64,000 bases of DNA from Haberlea rhodopensis. Lineage: Eukaryota; Streptophyta; Magnoliopsida; Lamiales; Gesneriaceae. The first letter of the stretch is position 1; the number at the start of each line of letters is the position of its first letter. The stretch spans positions 1 to 64,000 of the forward strand of contig CAJQUN010001086.1 of assembly GCA_907163345.1 (NCBI GenBank), read 5' to 3'. A program made the position numbers and the translations under genes. Shown piece after piece: positions 1 through 11,169 of this stretch. The notes under the pieces were generated by a model. The model was not told where the DNA came from. It worked only from the letters and a program-made list of their open reading frames with translations, and searched no databases.

Positions 1-403
1 AGGGAAGAGGAGCGATGAGAGAGAGATGATTCCGGGAAAAATGACGGAATCCCGAGTCCATCTGGTATATATAGCAAAATGCTCCAAATAACAATACCCT
101 CACAAATACATCATGATTCATTAAAAATCTTCTGTTTTCAAAAACTCTCTCTCCAACATCAAATCCCCATACCAGCCCCAACATAAAGCACCCCGGACTC
201 CAAGTCCCACCAAATACCAACTCATAGGTTTTCCACCAAAAACTAGAATACATCTCAACCTTTGGATCCATAATCCCAAATGCCCGATTTAACAACCTCG
301 GGAGACCCAAAATCGCAATTAATCCCTAATTGCACAATTAAAAAAAATCCATAAAGGATTATTACCACACCGGGATTAACATCATTAATCCCCGGGCATC
401 ACA
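1..403 (-). mobile_element. Partial 3' LTR of a Ty3-type, coding-poor retrotransposon
   Basis: This stretch is a near copy of 6360-6762 and ends with the same CCGGGCATCACA. The element lies on the minus strand, so this is its 3' LTR, starting on the minus strand with TGTGATGCCCGG. The rest of this LTR lies outside the window. Immediately to the right, on the minus strand, sits a polypurine tract (AGTGGGGGATAAT, about 404-416) preceded by TTCGAGGACGAAATG, the kind of sequence that precedes the 3' LTR in many plant Ty3 elements. Confidence 0.8.
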
Positions 404-2769
404 ATTATCCCCCACTAATAAACATTTCGTCCTCGAATTTGCACTGGTGTACTCCACGTAACACCAAGGCTACACAAACAAAACAAACCACAACCCCGAT
501 TCTGGACCACATCAGAATAGAATTATCAACTACGAGGACATCAATCTCGCACCAAGCTCTAAAATAGAGCAAACCTCCAAAAACCAATATAAAACACCCA
601 AAAGATAACAACATACCTCGCTACGAGTCATCCCAGAAGTCAAGTCTCTACTCGACTGCAAATTAACCATGTCCTCCTTGGTTATGACATAGATATCTCC
701 CCATGATATCTCCATCCACTTCGCCCACGATGTTTAACACGCATCGATATGATGGGGATTACTAGCATACAACAGTATACTCACAGTAAACCCGGTTCCC
801 GCTTTCCACCCCCATCTCCTCCAAAGGAGTAGTTGCACCACTTGTAACACGGATCAGTAACCCACGGTCACCGATCCACACAAAACACATCTCAGAAGAT
901 GGTTACCGGTGTGTTCCAAGAAATCACATCTTGCTCCAAACACACTATCGAGACTCCACAAGGTCTCAAGTTCCCAGAGGTCATGCAAGACAAACCATTG
1001 CATTCCCGCCACATGTGCCAACCATGACACTAAACAATCCGAATCATGGCCATCCCTCGCTTACCCTAGGATTCACAATCCCAACACAGGGAGGCTATCG
1101 AACTAACCAGCAAGAATTACCATGGTCCCAAACACGACAATCCCTCCTCACACGGAAGTCAACCGGACCTCACGATTATCCCTCAGAATACATCGTGCTA
1201 TTGGGATTTCCAATCTCAAGGCGTCCCAAATCTCTCATCAGAGATTCATTCGTCCGAGCATAGTATATTAACCCGACGCTCGACAAGAACCAGTACGCTG
1301 GCATCCGTATACACGCCGGTATACATGCCTAAGCACCTAAACATGATGCATACACAATATACCTACCCGGCTAGGGTATCCTAATACACCCATGAGCCCC
1401 ACTAACAATTGTCAATCATCCACAGTTATTCTCACTCAATGGAGAACGATGATCGACGAACCAACCACACACAGTGTGATCCAAAATCAACACTACACCA
1501 CCAACCCATCTAATCTCTCAAAGATTCTCAATAGGTATACCAATACCTCTTTCCTCACAAGGAAAGTGTCATGTTCCCATGACCCACCAACCTCGAACCA
1601 CCGTCGGAAAACATGGATATACCTACATCGACATGCACCCCGGAACCAGTAAACACACAATGGTTCAGAATTGGGCGCCATTGCCACTAACACTCAAAAA
1701 CAGAATCTGTAACTTCCACGTATACTCATTCTAAGGGTGCTCTGTACTAATACTATAGTACTCCCCATCCTCGAGCATCTCCCGAGAGACGTCTACACAT
1801 GCGTCCCACCGAAAAGTAAAGCGATTACCCCGACCACGGTTGATTCACAAACAATCTCCCAATCAACATCAACTGTCTCCATGACAGTAAACAACCACAT
1901 CTCGCCGGGAGATACGAGCAACGAAGTAGTGCCAAACTACTTACTATAATCCACAATTCGATCATGTCTCCCAGTGCCTCCCAAATTCATGGATTCCCAG
2001 ATCGAGATAACAATGACTTGTTGATACTCTTGTTGGTACCCCAACAAAATTGAGTTGTCCTCAGACAAGTCCCATAACAAAAGTGCACAACCCATTCCGT
2101 GAGGTATTCCCAACCTCAACCTCATATATAATGGTGACTGCTAGAGTCCACCATAAATATCATCGTATCACCGTACGATTTACCAAACTCGACCCCAACG
2201 AACAACATAACGGTTACAACAAGTCCATCAGGGCACTGCGCAACACGTGGCAAGCAAAATCGCTGCCTCCTTTGGTTTTAACCAAACCTACCAACGCATC
2301 ACACCTTCCATCCCGGTATACCATACCGTCACATCCATTAGAGTAGTGGGTCATCACCAATATTTCTCTAATACCAATGCACAAAGGACATCCCGGTGTC
2401 CTTGCTCACCACGAAGCCATCCTAATCCATTAGGACCTATCCCACACCCTCAAGGGTGGGCGCGACCATGTCTACCACACGTCACATCGACAAAAGCGAG
2501 TAGTTTTCCTCAACGACTACTCCTATCGCCAATCACTTGGCCAAGACCATCCCGGCGAGTACACCTAAAGGTACCACTACTCGTAACATAAATACTTCAA
2601 CATACGCTGCGGTATACACACATGTATAGCACATCCAGCCATAGGTCGAGCAAACTTGCTCGGCATAAGGGTCACGTCAACCGGTGACGTGGACACCACC
2701 TTGTGCCCAACATCGGCACCCCAAAATATACCACTAAAAAACGTCTACACCATTGTATTATTTAACGCA

Positions 2770-2970
2770 ACGACGTTTCACGCACATAAAACATCCATTA
2801 TACCGTCATCTCGTGACGGTAATGCCGACACATGACATTCAATTCATCGTCAACTAGTGACGGTACATGGCAGCATACAACAACTACAACTACATCGTCA
2901 ACCGTGACGATACATGCCAAAACACATAATACTCAATACAACAACGCCAACCCGTGACGGTACATGCCAA
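2770..2970. repeat. Short CGTCA/TGACG inverted motifs at about 60-bp spacing
   Basis: Within the retroelement interior, four short hairpin-like motifs of the form CGTCA-few bases-TGACGG recur (about 2803-2820, 2850-2863, 2895-2910 and 2947-2960), each followed by a similar tail containing TACATG. They form an imperfect tandem series just before the 57-bp minisatellite. Confidence 0.5.
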
Positions 2971-3039
2971 AACACGTGGTATCTAAAACAACACTAAAGA
3001 AACAGTAATATACCTCCATTCCTTGCTAACAAAGTAGCG

Positions 3040-3750
3040 GTCTACCTGTCTCCGTCGCTCAACAGCAATATGAAATCAGCACCCATCGCTCGAGGACGGC
3101 ATAATCCCGTGCTTTGTACCTAGCGGCATAATCCATCGCTATGAAATTGACGGCATGATCCCTCGTCACACAGTCAGCAGCATGAGCCTTGCTATGCACA
3201 TCCGGGGTACGAAGCATCATCAACAGAATAGCGGAATGAGACGTCGCTATATATATAATCGGCGGCAAGAACCATCGCCATGGAATCAGCGGAATGTACC
3301 ATTGCTAAACACATGTCCGGCGGCATGAACCATCGCTAATAACATAGCGGAAAAGACATCGCTATACACGCACCTGGCGGAATAATCGTCGCCAATAATA
3401 CAGCGGCATGAACCATCGCTCGATATACCTGGCGGCATGAACCAATCCCAATAATACAGCGGCATGAACCATCGCTCGATATACCTGGCGGCATGAACCA
3501 TCGCGAATGACATAGCGGAAAGAGGCATCGCTATACACGCACCTGGCGGAATAACCATCGCCCCTAACATAGCGGCATGAACCATCGCTCGATATACCTG
3601 GCGGCATGAACCATCGCCAATAATATAGCGGAATGAGGCATCGCTACACATGTACCCGGCGGCATGAATCATCGCCAATAATATAGCGGAATGAGACATC
3701 GCTATTAATATACCTTGCGGCATTAACCATCGCCAACTGAATCAGCGGAA
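3040..3750. repeat. Minisatellite of about 57 bp, about 9 units
   Basis: A tandem array whose unit contains AGCGGCATGAACCATCGCT, then CGATATACCTGGCGGCATGA and CCATCGCCAATAAT. Clear units run from about 3280 to 3740, with looser ones to the left. Each unit is two related halves (AGCGG...ATCGCT and GGCGG...ATCGCC). The array is open in several minus frames, which gives an artefactual repetitive peptide rich in M, A, S and I. A looser array with the same AGCGG...TCGCT core continues at 3893-4050. Confidence 0.85.
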
Positions 3751-4400
3751 CAGATCAAGGACTCAAGAGGTACTCACATGCATGTAGCACTTTGTTCCTT
3801 TCGGACCCAAGAGGTGGCTCACATTGCACGCAGCACTTTGTTCCCGATCGCGTAGCTCAATATCGATAATGTGGCTGTTCCGATCTTGTTATAACAGCGG
3901 AATTTGAGGACCCCTCGCTTCGACATATAGCGGCATCATATGATATCCCTCGCTTCGACAATGACAGCGGCATGTACATCGCTTCGACATGACAGCGGTA
4001 AATATCATATTACCATCGCTTCATATGACAGCGGCAAGTACCTCCCTCGCTCGAATATAACAACCACCGGAACCTTCCACTAGCTCCATATCCCACTGTC
4101 TGTTGTCAACCGTCCCTGTCCTTAGACAGCATATCACATTTCCCATTTCCTGATTTTCCTACAAAATCAGATCCCTTAGCACATAATACATGGAGTGCCA
4201 GACATTACCATTAATGACATCCCATCGTATTCTACACGATTCCTGCAACCACAATGATCAGTAATACCACTTTCCATATCGTAAAAGCACATAAGCAATT
4301 AGTTGTGTCACACAACACTAATACCATCATGTATAAATATGTGCTACCAATTCCTATCAACAAGTTCCTAGGCCCTTAACAGCCCCAAAGAGCAACCACT

Positions 4401-4412
4401 GCTCTGATACCA
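4401..4412 (-). other. Primer-binding site (initiator tRNA-Met type)
   Basis: On the minus strand this reads TGGTATCAGAGC, the classic plant retrotransposon primer-binding site complementary to the 3' end of initiator tRNA-Met. It sits four bases inside the 5' LTR end, which fixes the orientation of the element as minus. Confidence 0.85.
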
Positions 4413-4416
4413 CTAA

Positions 4417-6762
4417 TGTAAGGGCCCACGTGCCCTTAACCCACAATTAGTGCATTAAGCCATGCATTTGGTGCATACAATCACGTGTAAAGGGAAACTA
4501 TATGTAAACGTGGTACACTATACCACCTATAAAATTTCTTGCTTCATTTATTCCATTCCATGCAATATCCGATTTCCTAGATTAAGACCATTTAATACAT
4601 CATGCAAGCATGTAATACACTAATCACAATCTCAATTCATCTAGCAATTCCCTAGTTAATTGCTCACACATATGAATGAAAGGAGAAAGGTCCATGCCTT
4701 TTATACAACCCATATACACATAATTATTGCTCACACACGAGCATCGAATACATCTATGTGTACGTAATGTATAAAAATGGCACACAATATCCAGCTCCAC
4801 ATGAGCTCCGGTGCCTCGGTCCTGGAATCACCTCCAATCCATAGCTCGATCACAGCTCCAGAGCTACCGTTGTACCTATTCCACCTGCCCCCAACAGAGA
4901 TAGCCCCCACACGGGGTGAGCATACCAATACCACCAAACCAATAATCACAATTATATAATTCATAATTTACAATATAAATGCCATGAATTTAAATGTTAC
5001 TCCCTGGATGGCATCATCCTCATCCGGGATCCCACTGTATTGTCCCTGTTCTCAAAACAACCAAAATCATCAAATTCCAAATATCCAGTTAATCATTATA
5101 CTGATTACTTATGTCCCTGATCCAATTCAATACCAATAGGGGAATAAATACAGATATCCTAGATATCTAGTCAAAAGCCACATTTCCTCGCTCACTCAAA
5201 AGTAGCGGCATCACTTACCGATGTTCGCTCCATAGCGACCACATCACGACAATTGCTCGCTCCAAAGCGGCACCATACATTACATAAGACCAATCAACAT
5301 AATAAAACCCAGTCCCGTTTCCATTAACCAATTTATGCAAGATATAATATACTAGGCATCGACTAATAACCCTTACCATTCATCTATCTCATGCATAATA
5401 ATTGCAATAATATAATTCAGGTCATGCTCGTACGTTACACGTACCTTGAGTTTCCGTAGTCCAAGCCAAACCTTGCTTGAGTTCCATGCCCCGAGAAATA
5501 TGTGCTAAAACACATAAACAACTCACAATCAAGCATAAGTATGCAACCACGTGCCCACGCACGTTCGCAACCTGTAAACCCATCGTCAATCCATGACGAT
5601 TACCAAAATAAAAGCCTCCGGCTAGGCATGCATAATACCCAAAAATATTCCACTTTATAAGATTAAAAGATAGCCAAAAACTCAACCGAGAGTTCCATTT
5701 TATTTAACTTGGCTCCAACCAACCATTTTAAAAGTCTAGCATTCCCATTGGAATGTGAACATTGCCCCGGGAGTCGACCATTTAAGTCGCAAATCCAAAA
5801 TCCCACGAAAAAGCCAAGAAAACAAAAATTCACCTGCTGGCGATCGATCGCTCGATATAGCGATCGATCGCCAGACCTTACTGGCGCGAGGCGATCGATC
5901 GCTACTTTACCTTACTGGCGCGAGGCGATCGATCGCTCAAAAGTAGCGATCGATCGCTACCATGCTGAAAAGCCTACTGCCAGCGGGCGATCGATCGCCA
6001 CGACTTGCAACACAAAAATTCACCATTCAAAAGCTTAAAACCTCCACAAATCACACCCCAACTCCTTCCAACCCAAACCAACAATAACATAACACCATAG
6101 AACCTCCAACAAGGGTTAAAAACCCATTTTAAAACAAAACCATAAGATTTCAAGATTTTTACAAAATCTCCCAAAACCAACCCAAATTCAAACTCAACCA
6201 AACCCATCAAAAATACAATCAAATCAAAGCTAAAAGAGAGGAGAATGAGATTACCAGCTTTTCTTCACGAAATCCGGCCCCTAAATCGTGTTCCCAACGA
6301 TTTTGTTGAAGGGGAAAGGAGGGGAAGGGTTTTGGGGTAAAGTGGGGAGAGAGAAAGGGAAGAGAGCGATGAGAGAGAGATGATTCCGGGAAAAATGACG
6401 GAATCCCGAGTCCATCTGGTATATATAGCAAAAATTCTCCAAAATAACAATATAATCACAAATACATCATGATTCATTAAAAATCATATGTTTTCAAAAA
6501 CTCTCTCTCCAACATCAAATCCACATATCAGCCCCAACATAAAGCACCCCGGACTCCAAGTCCCACCAAAAACCCAACTCATAGGTTTTCCACCAAAATG
6601 AGAATACAATCTCAACCTTTGAATCCAACGATCCCAAATGCCCGATTTAACAACCTCGGGAGACCCAAAACCGCAATTAATTCCTAATTGCCACAATTAA
6701 AAAAAATCCATAAAGGATTATTACCACACCGGGATTAACATCATTAATCCCCGGGCATCACA
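4417..6762 (-). mobile_element. 5' LTR (2346 bp) of the coding-poor Ty3-type element
   Basis: A complete LTR bounded by TG...CA: on the minus strand it begins TGTGATGCCCGG at 6762 and ends with CTTACA at 4417, directly before the primer-binding site. Its first 403 bp match the partial copy at 1-403. A TATA-like TATATATACCAG lies near 6418-6430 on the minus strand. It contains six copies of the perfect palindrome GCGATCGATCGC between 5840 and 5998. The target duplication cannot be checked because the far end is outside the window. Confidence 0.8.
5840..5998. repeat. Six perfect GCGATCGATCGC palindromes inside the LTR
   Basis: Copies at 5840-5851, 5860-5871, 5891-5902, 5925-5936, 5946-5957 and 5987-5998. 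Spacers include CTTACTGGCGCGAG twice, so the cluster partly grew by tandem duplication. Every copy is the same 12-base self-complementary string in otherwise AT-rich DNA. Confidence 0.95.
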
Positions 6763-7677
6763 GTTGCGCACCATTACTCCTCATGACCCGAGGCGTCATT
6801 GAGGTCTAGATAGATAGCTATGTACTTTGATTTAATGACTGGTCACATGTGGGTCATAAAGTTGTTATTTTGGGTATGCAGTGATGATGTCAGAGACCTC
6901 TGATTGTCGTTGGCGATTCACCATTGGTTTTGATGAACCAGGATGTCCTATGTGTTTTTCTGTATATATAATTCAAGGAATCTCTGATCAGAGTGGCAGT
7001 GCTTGTGAAAAAAGAGTTTTTCATTTACACACACAATGAATCATATAACGTGAAACAAATACATAGTTTTTGAAATCATAAGGGTCCTCGACCAACCAAT
7101 GCCCTAGATTCAATCGGGACATATTGAGTGAAAGGAATGTACTGCATGCTAACTATCGCTGACAGGTTCTCATACGTTGCTAGTCATTTGTATCTAGGTC
7201 TTCGTGAAGCGCAGATGTTGGCGCTACCCACGATCGTAGGTTGTTGCTGGAATTATATTTCCGTCATTGTCTATTAAAGTGGTTTAATTGACAATGGGGC
7301 ATTCATGGTAAACCCAAAGAAGTTGTTTGACTTCTAAAATCACAAAGGTTGTGATCCTACTTGCTATGATACACTTGAGTCTCGCTGGGTCACAATCAAC
7401 CGGCCGCCGATCTATCGATGATAATTGAGACTTAAATGTTAAGTGCTCAAATTGAGTGATTAAGAAGGGATGAATTTAATTTTTGAAAGCTCATCACTTT
7501 AGTGAAATTTCTATATTTGAAAATGTTATATCTATAGAGAGTTCTAAAAATTAAATCGTTTGATATATTTATGTCTCATAATTATGTACATTGTTGTATA
7601 TCAAGTTGTTCAATTGGATTAACTTACTTGGATTATGCGTTTATTGTTTTGTGTTGGCTTTTAGACAAGTGAGAGAT
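6763..7677 (+). mobile_element. 3' internal remnant of a copia-type retrotransposon
   Basis: The sequence between the Ty3-type LTR and the copia-type LTR has no open frame. It ends in a purine-rich tract (GACAAGTGAGAGAT, 7664-7677) abutting the next LTR. Phrases such as GACATATTGAGTGAAAGGAA and GACAGGTTCTCATACG resemble the non-coding tail upstream of 3' LTRs in plant copia elements, as I remember them. The left part is missing, so the Ty3-type element may have inserted into this one. Confidence 0.5.
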
Positions 7678-8059
7678 TGTTAGCATAAAATACTCTACAA
7701 GCCAAACGTTGGTCCGATGGGCTTTATGGACCGTAGCCCAATTAGCTTGCTCATTACCTCTATAAATATACCATTCCATTTAGGGTTAAAAGATTAACTA
7801 CATTCAATACACTCTAATAAGTCGTCATCACGCTAGCACTGGTGCCGAGCTTGTAGATCTGGTCAGGTTGATTGGACTAGAGGATCACCGCCATCAGATT
7901 GATTTCGCGGTTATCGGTAATTCCTTTTCGTGCATTTATATTCGATTTATGCATGTTATAAAATATGAATCAAGTGCGATCGATCCGTCCTCGAGTTAGA
8001 TATGTTTATGTTTTATTCCGTTGCGTTTGAATCTGACGCCGGGGTAAAGAAACCCAACA
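7678..8059 (+). mobile_element. Copia-type 3' LTR (382 bp)
   Basis: It begins TGTTAGCATAAAAT and ends AAACCCAACA, so TGTT...AACA form the usual short inverted termini. A polypurine tract lies immediately upstream. A plausible TATA-type promoter (CTATAAATATACC, about 7771) is followed by a leader-like region. No matching 5' LTR is seen in the window. Confidence 0.7.
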
Positions 8060-9567
8060 AAAAGCTGGGCATCGTGCTATCTTTTCCGATCTAAAGTACG
8101 ATTACGAGGACACGTGCGACAAAAATATAACGAAATCGGAAATACATCTATTTGATTTATAAATTAATAAATGAACTATTATAAATAACTTAAATAATAC
8201 CAATTATTCAGGCTATAGGCGTAGATGGACTCTGAAAAAATCTATACTATCCCAGAATATCTTGAATTATATATCAATCCTTAAGATATAAATATTTTTA
8301 TTCAAGAATCCTTAAAAATAATATTCTTAAAGACGTGAAATAAACAGAGAGTCGATCGCTATCCATTATCCCTTGTCCCAAGTCCATGAATTCTATTTTA
8401 ATCGAACCAAATACATTTGTATATAATTGCATCGTTCAGTTATGTTCTTACAGAATATAATAATTAATTACGCATACTCCTTTTTGTTTTAAATATATTT
8501 TCAAATATTATTTTAGAAATAAAGTCTCACAATTTCTAATTTTATTTAGACTCATTCATATTAATTTGATTCATTTTAATGATAAACATGATATATTTAT
8601 AAAACATTGTGAAGAAATATAGCACAACTTCAGATGGTTAAACATGATAAATAATCTAATAACTGATGGTTTTATATTTATTTTTATTTACTCAAATTTG
8701 TATATCAATAGTTGGATTACCATAATTAAGATATTATTTCTTTTTTTCTTTTATGGAAATTTGATTGCTAGAAAATATATGATGGACGAAGTATTAAATA
8801 CTTTTTTACATTTTATTACTCTTAGTTTAAATATATTATTTTATATTATATTTTTTATTCTATTAAATTAATATTATTTTTTATAATAATTATTTTTATT
8901 AAAATACATGTACAAATATAATATTGGTTATTATTTTCTGTTTCTATGTTAATTAAATATTTATACATTCATCGATCGTTAATTATTTGAAAATTTTATT
9001 TTCGCCATTTCCTGGCTCCGCCCCTGCAGTTTAGAGTCATAGATTTATGCAAATTCGACTTAGTCTGCTGTGACAGTTTAAAAAATGATTCTGGTCAAAA
9101 AACATTTATTCACTTACAACTTTTTGAATTTTTTTTTTCTAATTTATGACCTTCGTATAAGAACCCTGAAAATACAAAATACAGATTACAAATCTATATA
9201 TACTTGGGAAAAATGGAGAATAAATTTCTGCACGTGGATCGATATATGCCTGTCCCAAGTATTCAATAATAATAAAAATTACTTTGTTTAGACTGGTTTT
9301 TTGGGTCTGGCAAAAATTAGGCTGGAGCCCAATCCAGTCGGCCCATTTTCACCCCGTCGACGTCTATGCATATAGTTTTCAAACCCAAACCTATCAGTTT
9401 ATGAGGAATCTGAGACACCAACTAATTTCAAGAATATTGTTCCTTTTAGGACAGTAAACTTGATGTTTAGTTGCTTTGATCTGTCCAACCATCAGTAATT
9501 ATTGTGCAATCGTTGTTTTTTTCCTCAAGTTTAATATCTTTAGTATATATAGAATCTTGAAGCATTG

Positions 9568-9569
<2 letters not shown>
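8060..9569. other. AT-rich intergenic DNA, nothing recognised
   Basis: I see no gene. The open frames here are short, low-complexity and rich in F, I, Y and N, as expected from AT-rich DNA. The target duplication of the copia LTR cannot be tested because its left end is missing. Confidence 0.5.

Positions 9570-9637
<68 letters not shown>
9570..9637. repeat. (TA)n microsatellite, about 34 units
   Basis: Uninterrupted TA dinucleotides. The next bases, CTTGCACCGTGCAAG, form a small perfect-stem hairpin directly at the end of the array. Confidence 0.95.
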
Positions 9638-9639
<2 letters not shown>

Positions 9640-10978
9640 TGCACCGTGCAAGACGCGATGTCCCGAAGTCAAATTATTTGTCGCCAAAACAATGTAAGAA
9701 GAAGAGATAAAGTTGCAGACATTATCATAGACGATATTACAAAAACGTTTGAAACATAGATTGTTTTATAATAAAAGTGCATAAACCGACAAGGAGAGCA
9801 AAACTACGAACAAATTTTAGGGGTTATTTCATAATGCCAATTTCATTCAAATATTGTAGCAAGATGATGGTTCCAGATATCTAATCGAATTTCTTGCATT
9901 TGATCAACCTTCATTTTGTACATTTCTTCATTGTCAGCTAAACAAAAAGTGTATGAGTTAATATAGCAAAATTAGAATGGAATTATACAGGGCACATATA
10001 TGATTTGTATGATATGAAGAAATAACATTGAACAAGAGTTTTATCTATGTAGAGATTACGAGCACTATTGAGCTCGTCTCTAGAACTATCAACAAGTGAA
10101 AATGATTCATTTCAAGCAAATGATAAATTAAATCAAGGTTTTTGTCACTACAAGAAGTTTAATAATCCAGTAATATTACTCTCATTGAACAGCTACAAAG
10201 ATTCACCAAGACAAGATGTTTGAACACTGAAAGGAGAGAAAAGCATGAATAAATGTGAACATTTAAGGCAAATGACACATAGTTGTTGGTAAACCCCAAA
10301 ACATGGACATCAACAAGAAGAGAGGCATCGAAATAAACTAAAATTAACAAAGTAAAAGGCACTTTAAATCAACTTCGGCATATTTATTTTCTGAGAAATA
10401 AGAAAATATATAAAAAATCTTTGTTTTTTTAAATAAACAAAAAATTACCTTTTTCATTATGTTAAAGCAAACCCATAAATTTATAAAGAAGATGGGCATA
10501 TCCGGAACAAGATGTAAGGTGAAAAGAACGTCATAAAAAATGGACTGAACAAAGAAGTAACAAACTTCATCAAATCTATCATTTTCATTAAGATAAAAGA
10601 ATAATAGCTAAAATCAAAACATCAACAAAATTATCAAACGAAGAAATCTTACAAATAAAATTAGTTTGACCAAGTCAATAATTCTTGTTCCAAATCCATC
10701 AACAAGGGGAATATCAGAAAACAAAGCTTTTTTTTTTTATAGAACACAAAGTAACGTAAAATCCATATAAATAGGAAGGGAAAAAAAGAACAAAAAAATA
10801 ATAAAAGAGACGAACCTCAGGAAAGTTTGTTCTCGCAGTGCTCAAGTGAAACAATCAACATCAACAAATTTTAATTTAAGGCAGAAAAAACTTTGATTAG
10901 TGAAGTAGGAGGAAAAATCAATCAAAAAGCTAAGCCCAAAACAAGAAAGCATAAGGAAAAGCCGAAATTTATATAAAA
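9638..10978. other. AT-rich DNA with weak coding-like patches on the minus strand
   Basis: No gene is recognised. On the minus strand about 9860-9945 could be read as an exon-like peptide (LADNEEMYKMKVDQMQEIR), and about 10025-10115 as another (ESFSLVDSSRDELNSARN). Both are short and lack a supporting family. They may be fragments of a gene carried by a transposon. Confidence 0.25.
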
Positions 10979-11169
10979 TCAGAAGAAATAACCAAGAGGC
11001 GGAAGTAAATGCGTCCCCGCATAACCAACGGTCGGAAGTAATTGCCGTCTCTCCGCATGATGTCTCGAATCACCAAGGTTAAGAACTAAATGACGTCCCT
11101 TCGCATGGCTGCTGGAGAGCTGATTCATCGACTCTCTTATAAAAAAAAAAATAGGGAAGAACAAATAAT
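10979..11169. repeat. Left copy of a duplicated segment (second copy at 19044-19235)
   Basis: This stretch and 19044-19235 match almost base for base, including CGGTCGGAAGTAATTGCCGT and GCTGATTCATCGACTCTC. The homology continues on the other side of the foldback element, 13247-13281 against 19236-19275. The segment could encode a short minus-strand peptide (MNQLSSSHAKGRHLVLNLG), but nothing identifies it as a gene. Confidence 0.8.
11161..11169. other. 9-bp target duplication, left (ACAAATAAT)
   Basis: Identical to 13238-13246 on the other side of the element. The single, uninterrupted copy is present at the paralogous empty site, 19227-19235. Confidence 0.9.

Larger units (their letters stand above)
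404..4416 (-). mobile_element. Internal region of a non-autonomous (LARD-like) LTR retrotransposon
   Basis: About 4 kb lies between the two LTRs. No polyprotein frame is visible on either strand: all frames are short and none shows a protease, reverse transcriptase, RNase H or integrase motif. The last residues of one minus frame (FEDEMFISGG, near 405-435) look like the extreme end of a Ty3 polyprotein, so the element may derive from one. The primer-binding site is at 4401-4412 and the polypurine tract at about 404-416. Long LTRs plus a long non-coding interior match the class called large retrotransposon derivatives, which must borrow proteins from relatives. A strongly decayed autonomous element is the alternative. 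Confidence 0.7.

Noticed and set aside
3286..3723. 145-residue minus-strand frame with repetitive MPPGISSDGSC-like peptide
   Set aside because: It is a by-product of the 57-bp minisatellite. The unit length is a multiple of three, so it stays open in more than one frame, and there is no family or start context.
4777..4959. Overlapping frames on both strands near 4731-4964
   Set aside because: They lie inside the LTR, are short, and mirror each other on the two strands. They are chance openings.
9476..9759. Frames with runs of alternating Y and I
   Set aside because: Produced by the (TA)n microsatellite.
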